Source: an uncultured Eubacteriales bacterium
GTDB taxonomy: Bacteria > Bacillota > Clostridia > Lachnospirales > Lachnospiraceae
Reading direction: 5' to 3'
Assembly (NCBI GenBank): GCA_900545225.1
Contig: UQXZ01000002.1
Span: 113,597 to 177,596, forward strand
Length of the DNA: 64,000 nt
Shown here: positions 57,495 to 64,000 of the stretch, one piece after another
How positions within the stretch are numbered: the stretch's first letter is position 1
How the letters are laid out: every line of letters begins with the position of its first letter
The notes under the pieces: generated by a model
Database searches by the model: none
Told to the model about the DNA's origin: nothing
What the model saw: the letters and a program-made list of their open reading frames with translations, nothing else
Translations under genes and position numbers: made by a program

Positions 57495-58179
57495 AACAAA
57501 GAGGAAAATACTGACCGTGTGCGTCCGTCTCTTTCTGGAACAGGGGTATAAAAACACCTCTGTCAGTCAGATTGTTGATGAAGCAGGTGTTGCAAGGGGA
57601 AGCTATTTGAATCTGTTTCCTACCAAGGACAGAATTTTGCTGGAATTAACCGAAACGATGTTCGGCGGACAGTTCGGCGTGGCAAGAAGCATTGCAGACA
57701 GCAAGCTGCCGCCGGTTTACGCCTATGCGGTGGAAACGGCGATCCAGCTGACCCTGACCGAGCTGAACGAGAACCTGCGGGAAATTTACATTGAAGCCTA
57801 CTCCCTGCCTGAAACATCGGAGTATATCTACCTACATACCACGGCAGAGCTGAAGCAGATTTTTGGCGTAAATTTCCCGGATTACAGCGACAGCGACTTT
57901 TACGAGATGGAAATCGGCACGGCAGGACTGATGCGCAGCTATATGGCGAGAAAATGTGATATTCATTTTCCGCTGGAACGCAAGCTCAGCCGTTTTTTGA
58001 CGGCGGCGATGCGGGTGTATCGTGTACCGGAGGAAGAACAGGCAAAGGTGCTTGCCTTTATTCAGTCATTAGATATTAAGGCAATCGCCACAGAGGTTAT
58101 GTATAAGCTGTTTGCCATGTTGGAAATGAAATACGATTTTAAGCTGTCAAAGAACAACGAAATGGAGGAAACAAGATGA
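57475..58179 (+). CDS. TetR-family transcription regulator
   Basis: A 234-residue regulator. The N-terminal HTH (RKILTVCVRLFLEQGYKNTSVSQIVDEAGVARGSYL) fits TetR, with the ligand-binding helices behind it. The start is TTG 57475, eight bases after AGAGAGG; GTG 57466 is in the site itself. It ends in TGA that overlaps the ATG of the surface-protein gene (ATGA), so the two are translated together. Base composition is visibly G+C-richer than the flanks. The TetR protein probably autoregulates and sets expression of the surface protein. Confidence 0.87.
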   Translation: MRRDSSETKRKILTVCVRLFLEQGYKNTSVSQIVDEAGVARGSYLNLFPTKDRILLELTETMFGGQFGVARSIADSKLPPVYAYAVETAIQLTLTELNENLREIYIEAYSLPETSEYIYLHTTAELKQIFGVNFPDYSDSDFYEMEIGTAGLMRSYMARKCDIHFPLERKLSRFLTAAMRVYRVPEEEQAKVLAFIQSLDIKAIATEVMYKLFAMLEMKYDFKLSKNNEMEETR

Positions 58180-61100
58180 AGAAACGATTATTCAGTATCC
58201 TGCTTGCTCTGTGCATAGTGCTCTGCCTTGTGCCGACTACGGCATTTGCCGAGAGCGAGACGGAAGAACCGCCTGTATGCACCTGCGAAACGGCCTGCAC
58301 GGCGGAAGCAATGAACGCAGATTGTCCCATCTGCGGCGTAGAGGGCGCTTTGCCGGAGAACTGTGCAAAGTGCGCCCAGCCCGCAGACGATGCGGCAGTG
58401 CAGCCGGAGGGGGAAGTGTCCGACCCCCAGCCGGAGACAGCCTTGACGGCGTTGATTGGAGGGAACGAGACGGCAAAAGAGGTCAGCAACGAGTCTGAGC
58501 TGACTGCGGCGATTGCCGATTCTACTGTCGGCACCGTCAAGCTGGCAGGGGACATTAGCATCAGCAGTTCCCTGACCGTCAACCGCACCGTGACGCTGGA
58601 CTTGAACGGTCATGTGCTCAAATACGAGAGCGCAAACAAGGGCAGCGTGATTGTGGTCGAGAACGGCGGGCAGCTGACTATCGAGGACAGCAATACGAGT
58701 AATCTCTCGCACAAATTCATGCCGAATGGCAAACTGTGGGTGCTGGACGAGGCAAGCGGCACAGTAAATTGTGGCGGCGGTGTGTATATCGCACCCGGCG
58801 GGCAGTTGACCATGACCGGCGGCAATATTATCGGCTGCTCCGCAGAGTTCGGCGGCGGTGTATGTATTTATCCGAGGCAAAACGGCGAACAGATTCAGTT
58901 CTCTATGTCCGGCGGCAGCATCATCGGCTGCGTCGCCTCCGACATCGGCGGCGGTGTTGGTGCTTACGGCACGTTCAAAATGTCAGGTCCGGCGGTCATT
59001 CGCAGCTGCGCCGTCGAAAGCGCGGACAATTTTGTTCTCGGCGGAGGCGTATTTGTCGACGGTAGCTTTGAAATGTCTGGTGAGGCAACAATCAAAGGCT
59101 GTCAGGCAATCTCCGATTTTGCCAACGGCGGAGGCGTATTTGTCAACAGCAGCCGTAGCTTTGTGATGTCTAATGAGGCAAAAATCGAAAACTGTCAGGC
59201 AATCTCCAATTCTTCCAGGGGCAGGGGCGAGGGCGGGGGCGTCTATCTCGCAAACAATACGAAGTTCACCCTGTCGGGCAGCGCCGTGATTCAAAATTGC
59301 ACGGCAACAAATTCCGCCAACCACGGCGAAGCCTATGGCGGCGGCGTAAGCACCGATTGTGTGAAGGAGATCACCTTGGCGGACAGTGCGCGCATCGTTG
59401 GCTGTACTGCGGCAAACGGAAGCGGACTATACATCACCGGCTCTCAGGTACCTGGCTATGGGATCCTTCACGCCAACGGCGGCTCGGTTGACGGCGACGT
59501 CGTGCTGGGAGATACAGAAGACGGTCCCTGTACCATTACAGGCTCCGGCGGGACTGTGTTCAATGGCAAAGTGACCGTTACCCCCGGCAGCACCATCGAA
59601 AGCGGCACATTCAACGGCGAGGTCATCAACAACGGTACCATCACCGGCGGCGTCTTTAACAACACAGTCTCCGGCAGCGGTACCATCACCGGCGGCACAT
59701 TTAACACCCCGATGACCGGCAGCGGCACGGAGACAGACCCCTATCAAATCAGCACCGCCGACCAGTTGAAGCTGTTCCGGGATATTGTCAATGGCTCCAA
59801 CGGCCAGACGCAGAACCGTGGCGCGTATGCTGTGCTGACTGCGGACATTGATTTGAATAACGAACCGTGGACGCCCATCGGTCCGGACAGAGACAGTGCC
59901 TATACCGGTACCTTTGACGGGCAGGGACACACCGTCAAGAATCTGAGTGTAACCGTCAATGTCCAGCCCGGTCGCGCCGGTCTGTTCGGTTGCGTAAAAG
60001 ACGGCACCATCCGGAAACTGACGGTGGCAGGCTCGGTGTCATGTACTGCTAACCAGGGGTGGTGTGGCGGCATTGCGGGCTACGCTATGGACGAAACCAT
60101 CGAAAACTGCGCCAGCCTCTGCACGGTCTCCTGCACAGGCATAGATGCCAGAGTCGGTGGAATTGTCGGATTGGTCGACTATAATAGTCGTACGCTAATA
60201 ATCCGCGATTGCTATAACATCGGAAAAATCACCGGCAGAAGCGACAACGGCAGTGGCGACGCCGGAGGTATCTGCGGATTTTATATGAACGGAAAGATTT
60301 CCAACTGCTATAATGTCGGCGAAATCACTGGTAGCGGATATGTTAGTAAAATCGCAGTCTCCGCCTATAATGATAGCAGACCCACCAACTGCTACTATCT
60401 GAGCGACACGGACACAGATCTCAATGGAACCGCCAAAACCGCCGCGGAATTTGCCAACGGTGACGTGCTGGAGGAGCTTAAGGCTGGCCAACGCGACAAC
60501 AATGCTGACCCGTGGGCAGACGAATGCAAATATCTGGCCGCAGCTGGCAAGACCCTGCCCGTGTTCAAGGGACAGGGCGATGAACATACCCACAATGGGA
60601 ACTGGACATCGAACGGCAACGGCAAACACAGCCGCCGCTGCACCTGCAATGTCGTGGAAACACAAAACTGCTCCGGCGGCACGGCCACCTGCACCGAAAA
60701 AGCAAAATGCGCAGTTTGCGGTGCGGAATATGGCGATGTTCTGGGACATGATTTTACCACCAGTTGGACACATGATGATAACGAGCACTGGAAGCAGTGT
60801 TCCCGTTGCGATAAAAAGGATGACGTAGGCCCTCATACTTGGGACAACGGTACGATAACAACAGCGCCTACCTGCACAAAAGCGGGCGAAGAGACATATA
60901 GCTGCACCAAGTGCGGCGCAACAAAAATAGAGCCGATTCCAGCCACGGGCCACAGATGGAAGTCCGAGTGGACGTCCGATGCAACGCATCACTGGCATGA
61001 GTGTGCCAATGAAAGCTGCGATGTGACGGATAACGCGGGAAAGAACGGCTACGCGGAGCACTCCGGCGGCAAAGCGACCTGCAAGGATAAGGCCATATGT

Positions 61101-61445
61101 GAGATTTGTGGAGACAGTTACGGCAACCTTGACCCGAACAACCACACCGACCTGAAACACATTGACGCAAAGGCCGCCACCGCTGCCGAAGAAGGCAACA
61201 TTGCGTATTGGTACTGCGACGGCTGCAAGAAGTATTTCTCCGACAAGGACGGAACTAAGGAGATTGCCAAGGCAGACACCGTGACGGCAAAGCTGCCCGG
61301 CGGCACTGTCAAACCCAGCGCCGACAAGTCTCCGCAGACGGGAGATAACTCCAATCTTTTGTTGTGGATTGCTCTGCTGTTTATCAGCGGCGGTGCTGCC
61401 ATTGGTACAACGGTTGTAAGCAGGAAGAAAAAGTACAACAGATAA
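58176..61445 (+). CDS. Large sortase-anchored surface protein with beta-helix and GLUG repeats
   Basis: A 1089-residue exported protein. It has a signal peptide (about 1-25), a Cys-rich segment (residues ~30-70, CTCETACTAEAMNADCPICG), a long Gly-rich right-handed beta-helix of repeated GGGV...G motifs (~130-430), GLUG-like units (GGIAGYAMDETIENC, AGGICGFYMNGKISN), then Cys/His-rich repeats with many CxxC, and the sortase signal SPQTGD, a membrane helix and KKKYNR. The CxxC pairs in the tail resemble zinc ribbons or disulfide-bonded repeats. It overlaps the TetR gene by four bases. It is probably an adhesin on the cell wall. Confidence 0.9.
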   Translation: MKKRLFSILLALCIVLCLVPTTAFAESETEEPPVCTCETACTAEAMNADCPICGVEGALPENCAKCAQPADDAAVQPEGEVSDPQPETALTALIGGNETAKEVSNESELTAAIADSTVGTVKLAGDISISSSLTVNRTVTLDLNGHVLKYESANKGSVIVVENGGQLTIEDSNTSNLSHKFMPNGKLWVLDEASGTVNCGGGVYIAPGGQLTMTGGNIIGCSAEFGGGVCIYPRQNGEQIQFSMSGGSIIGCVASDIGGGVGAYGTFKMSGPAVIRSCAVESADNFVLGGGVFVDGSFEMSGEATIKGCQAISDFANGGGVFVNSSRSFVMSNEAKIENCQAISNSSRGRGEGGGVYLANNTKFTLSGSAVIQNCTATNSANHGEAYGGGVSTDCVKEITLADSARIVGCTAANGSGLYITGSQVPGYGILHANGGSVDGDVVLGDTEDGPCTITGSGGTVFNGKVTVTPGSTIESGTFNGEVINNGTITGGVFNNTVSGSGTITGGTFNTPMTGSGTETDPYQISTADQLKLFRDIVNGSNGQTQNRGAYAVLTADIDLNNEPWTPIGPDRDSAYTGTFDGQGHTVKNLSVTVNVQPGRAGLFGCVKDGTIRKLTVAGSVSCTANQGWCGGIAGYAMDETIENCASLCTVSCTGIDARVGGIVGLVDYNSRTLIIRDCYNIGKITGRSDNGSGDAGGICGFYMNGKISNCYNVGEITGSGYVSKIAVSAYNDSRPTNCYYLSDTDTDLNGTAKTAAEFANGDVLEELKAGQRDNNADPWADECKYLAAAGKTLPVFKGQGDEHTHNGNWTSNGNGKHSRRCTCNVVETQNCSGGTATCTEKAKCAVCGAEYGDVLGHDFTTSWTHDDNEHWKQCSRCDKKDDVGPHTWDNGTITTAPTCTKAGEETYSCTKCGATKIEPIPATGHRWKSEWTSDATHHWHECANESCDVTDNAGKNGYAEHSGGKATCKDKAICEICGDSYGNLDPNNHTDLKHIDAKAATAAEEGNIAYWYCDGCKKYFSDKDGTKEIAKADTVTAKLPGGTVKPSADKSPQTGDNSNLLLWIALLFISGGAAIGTTVVSRKKKYNR

Positions 61446-61483
61446 TTGAATAGCGTTCCCTTGCTCCAGCTTCCGAGCAAGAC

Positions 61484-61513
61484 AAAAGCGTCGTAGCAAT
61501 ACGGCGCTTTTTT
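61484..61513 (+). terminator. Terminator of the TetR/surface-protein operon
   Basis: AAAAGCGTCGTA (61484-61495), GCAA, TACGGCGCTTTT (61500-61511), then TT. Confidence 0.85.
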
Positions 61514-61598
61514 GTTACCCGGAAGCGACAAACAGCGGCGTTTGAATGACGGACGGTAAGGATACCGCCGCTAAAACAAAGCCGCTCATATCGAAAGA

Positions 61599-61652
61599 AA
61601 ACGCCCAAAATCGCCCCGAAACCATACAGCGGGAAACGGTTTTGGGCGTTTC
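61599..61652. repeat. 11-bp inverted repeat in the spacer
   Basis: AACGCCCAAAA (starting about 61599) and TTTTGGGCGTT (ending about 61651) face each other with ~30 bases between; no T-run follows. Possible mRNA or transposon-end structure. Confidence 0.5.
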
Positions 61653-61703
61653 TGCGTTTCGGGAGCAAATCGGCAATTCGGCAGCGAAAAGGAGGTGCCC
61701 GCT

Positions 61704-61826
61704 ATGCCCCGTATGCCGAAATACCTCAAGAGAGAATGGGCGTTCTTTCTTGATGAGCGTGGCAGGAAGAAATATAACGAGCTTTGCAGGAAATGCGAAA
61801 GGAGCTGCAAGCAGAGGATGCTATAA
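61704..61826 (+). CDS. Small Cys-containing protein from a mobile element
   Basis: A 40-residue protein: MPRMPKYLKREWAFFLDERG... with Cys28, Cys31 and Cys35 (CRKCERSC). AAAAGGAGG lies eight bases before the ATG. The sequence resembles small Cys-rich proteins of clostridial conjugative transposons, which end further on; the early stop here suggests truncation. It precedes the right copy of the direct repeat by 30 bases. Confidence 0.5.
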   Translation: MPRMPKYLKREWAFFLDERGRKKYNELCRKCERSCKQRML

Positions 61827-61857
61827 ATGAACTGCTGATACGGTTTACCCGTTAAAG

Positions 61858-61941
61858 AGAAAAGTCGCTGTCACAGACGGCGGCTTTTCCTTTTCGGGTA
61901 CTATTCAAGAAGTCATAAAGTTCCGTGAGTAATGGAAGAAG
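61858..61941. repeat. Right copy of the ~85-bp direct repeat
   Basis: Matches 57270-57354, including the terminator hairpin AAAAGTCGCTGTCACAGACGGCGGCTTTT read as AAAGTCGC/GGCGGCTTT and the GTAATGGAAGAAG end. The two copies bracket 4.5 kb with the TetR/surface-protein operon. Confidence 0.9.
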
Positions 61942-62087
61942 GCAATGCTTTGAGAAAAAGTTTGAGAGCAATATTCTGAAAACCACTTGAGATTTTGGGG
62001 AAAATCTGCTAAAATTTCTCTGTATATCTATGGGGTAGGGGAATTTATATCCTTTTGCCTTAGAAATTATGGAAGGAGGACTTGACT

Positions 62088-62276
62088 ATGGCAAACGGAA
62101 ATACAACAATTATTGTTGGCTCGGATCGGCAGGAGCATAGCGCCGCTTTTTCAGCGTGTCAAGTCTTATTTCATACAATTTATAACGAACCAGTTGCCGG
62201 AGACAGGGCGCATTATGCCTTGGCTTCGGCTTTTTGCGCTTGTCGGAAGGATGGTGGTTTGATATTGAAGTCCTAA
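62088..62276 (+). CDS. Hypothetical 62-residue protein
   Basis: Starts at ATG 62088 seven bases after GGAAGGAGGA, a very good site. The sequence MANGNTTIIVGSDRQEHSAA... ends in ILKS and contains two Cys. No family was recognised; it could be a remnant or leader of a mobile-element gene. Confidence 0.5.
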   Translation: MANGNTTIIVGSDRQEHSAAFSACQVLFHTIYNEPVAGDRAHYALASAFCACRKDGGLILKS

Positions 62277-62382
62277 CCACGACCGGCAAATCAATCTTTT
62301 CCGGTTAAACCTTCTGCTTTCTCTGGAGTGTCCGCTGTCGGAGGAAGCAAATAGCGGGCAATTAAAAAATGGAGGAACCGTT

Positions 62383-64000
62383 ATGAAGAAAAAACTATTT
62401 GCAATCCCACTCAGCATTGTAATGGTAGCTGGACTCCTGCCTGTCACAGCACTGGCAGCGGAACCCACGGTCTACGACATCTGGGTAGACGGCGTACAGG
62501 TCACGTCTGAGAATAAGGATAATCTTTCCAGCGGAACAGTAAGCTATGACCCGACCACTCACACCTTGTCCTTGAACAATGCTACAATTGACAGCGACCC
62601 CATGTCAAACTACGGTATTAAAACGAGTATCCCCAGTACGTTGAAGATACGGTTGACTGGGACAAATAGTATTACCCGAACCGATATCGGCGGAGGAGCG
62701 GGAATACACTCCGATAATGCTGTAGAAATCATCGGTGACGGAACATTGACAATCAATGTTCAGGGAGATACTTATGATGGAATTTACGTAGGTGATGACT
62801 TTAAGATTTCCGATGAAGCAACGGTTGAAATATACTCTAAAGGCGGATTGGGTATCTCAGGCGACGGAATTGTTGAGATTGACGATGCAACCGTGGATTA
62901 TACAGGTAGGTACGCCGGAATCGACGCCTATGGGTTGAAGATTACAAACGGCTCTGATGTTAGGCTTATGGCAACTTATGATAATTGTAACGGAGCATTT
63001 ATCAGGAAAGATAATGAAGGAACCGGTGGCAATATAGAGCTTATTGCATCCAACGTCAAAGCAACAAGCTATTATCCCGGTCTGTATGCCGGAGACAAGC
63101 TGACGGTTAACGGAGGCGAGGTAAAATGCATCTCTACTGCAGATAGCGCCATATGGGCAAAAGGTAATATTCTGATCAAAGGAGGCGCCAAAGTAACAAC
63201 CGAAGGTAAATTCCCGATGGGCGGTAACGGTACTTTTACCGTAGAAGAAGCAGAGGTTGATGCAAAGAATACGAGTAGTATCAATATCCCTGCAATTTCC
63301 GATGAAAGTGTGCCTGTGATTGCCGATGGCTATCATCTGAACTATGCAAAAGCCGTAGACTCGGAAGGAACAGAAATCGACCTGCTTTCCAGCGGAACCC
63401 AATATTTTGCACTTTATAAGAATGTTCATTTTATCACAAAGGTTGTTTATCCGGTTTCTTTCGTTGTAACGCCGGATGGTCTGACCAATGTTGTTGTTAA
63501 AGTGAATGGTCAGGAGGTTACCGGCCCTGTCAGTTTGGAAGCAGGAACTTACCCTGTTGAAGTAACAGCCGATAACTGCAAAGCATACACCGGCAATATA
63601 ACAATCACCGCCGATGCGGCAACGCATACGCAGATGGTTGCAATGACTTATTTACCTGCCGACTACACTAAGGTCGACGAAGCCATTGCCAAGGCAAATG
63701 GCATGAACAAGGACGAGTACGAGGACTTCACTGCCGTGGAAGCTGCTGTCAAGGCTGTTGTCCGTGACAAGAATATCACTGAACAGAGCGAAGTGGATGC
63801 AATGGCGAAGGCTATTGAAGATGCCATTGCTGCCCTGCAATACAAGGATGCCGATTACACAAAGGTAGATGCAGCCATTGCCAAAGCAAATGCCCTGAAC
63901 AAGGATAACTACAAGGACTTCGCCGCCGTGGAAGCCGCTGTCAAGGCTGTTGTCCGTGGTAAAAATATTACGGAGCAATCCGAAGTAGACAAGATGGCAA
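62383..64000 (+). CDS. Secreted surface protein with FIVAR-like repeats, 3' end outside the window
   Basis: At least 539 residues, open to the window's end. ATG 62383 follows GGAGG; a signal peptide (MKKKLFAIPLSIVMVAGLLPVTALA) leads into an all-beta region with repeated ADKL/VxGxG-like strands (a beta-helix, ~residues 40-330). A Ig-like linker follows, then two near-identical 64-residue FIVAR-like units at 63658 and 63850 (DYTKVDxAIAKAN ... VEAAVKAVVR). Such units bind host or wall polymers. Likely also sortase-anchored, but that part is not seen. Confidence 0.85.
   Translation, partial: MKKKLFAIPLSIVMVAGLLPVTALAAEPTVYDIWVDGVQVTSENKDNLSSGTVSYDPTTHTLSLNNATIDSDPMSNYGIKTSIPSTLKIRLTGTNSITRTDIGGGAGIHSDNAVEIIGDGTLTINVQGDTYDGIYVGDDFKISDEATVEIYSKGGLGISGDGIVEIDDATVDYTGRYAGIDAYGLKITNGSDVRLMATYDNCNGAFIRKDNEGTGGNIELIASNVKATSYYPGLYAGDKLTVNGGEVKCISTADSAIWAKGNILIKGGAKVTTEGKFPMGGNGTFTVEEAEVDAKNTSSINIPAISDESVPVIADGYHLNYAKAVDSEGTEIDLLSSGTQYFALYKNVHFITKVVYPVSFVVTPDGLTNVVVKVNGQEVTGPVSLEAGTYPVEVTADNCKAYTGNITITADAATHTQMVAMTYLPADYTKVDEAIAKANGMNKDEYEDFTAVEAAVKAVVRDKNITEQSEVDAMAKAIEDAIAALQYKDADYTKVDAAIAKANALNKDNYKDFAAVEAAVKAVVRGKNITEQSEVDKMA

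Noticed and set aside
60195..61499. 434-codon open frame on the minus strand
   Set aside because: Antisense of the G+C-rich surface protein; the Cys- and Val-rich product has no domain.
62857..63627. 256-codon open frame on the minus strand
   Set aside because: Antisense of the secreted repeat protein that runs off the window.

Overview
The window is chromosome of a low-G+C Gram-positive bacterium. Short intergenic gaps, strong AAGGAGG ribosome sites, TTG/GTG starts, 'PQTGD' sortase signals and the character of the proteins point to the Clostridia, most likely Lachnospiraceae (inference from protein character, close to Lachnospira/Eubacterium). No rRNA or tRNA gene and no CRISPR array was seen.

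Housekeeping part, 1-38200. The 3' end of rpoB and rpoC are followed by the str operon (rpsL, rpsG, fusA, tuf). A complete thiamine operon on the minus strand (thiC-thiD-thiS-thiG-thiH-thiF-thiE) sits behind a TPP riboswitch with its own terminator. Next come trxA, ilvE, a small surface-glycan cluster with UDP-galactopyranose mutase, an rqcP/ftsB-like/tilS/ftsH block, a VanY-type carboxypeptidase, proS, an L,D-transpeptidase, tcdA, a secreted SH3-like protein, argF behind an ARG-box-like palindrome, dus, greA, and a lysS fused to a C-terminal tRNA-binding domain.

Accessory part, 38200-64000. A 164-bp palindromic MITE-like element marks the boundary. Behind it is a type III restriction-modification locus with extra genes: DUF4391-like, a HEPN-like protein with an RHGIAH motif, mod, a second HEPN-like helical protein, and res. 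The mod frame carries one in-frame TAA, after which the conserved C-terminus continues intact. A clipped Mga-type regulator and a decayed LPXTG-like surface gene, out of frame across a (TA)6 tract, follow. Then come a beta-propeller lipoprotein with a receiver lacking its phospho-Asp, transcribed away from a LytTR/GHKL two-component pair, and an SDR enzyme carrying a C-terminal zinc ribbon beside an orphan ABC ATPase.

From about 57.3 to 61.9 kb there is a visibly G+C-richer module: a TetR regulator overlapping a 1089-residue sortase-anchored surface protein by ATGA. It is bracketed by two nearly identical ~85-bp direct repeats, the first directly behind a tnpV transposon-gene remnant, so it looks like imported cargo. 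The window ends inside another secreted protein with near-identical 64-residue repeats.

The most interesting candidate system is the type III R-M locus with its two HEPN-like companions. It may be an R-M system backed by an RNase-type abortive-infection arm, and the stop in mod is a possible off-state or readthrough point. Everything here comes from reading the sequence; no database search was run.
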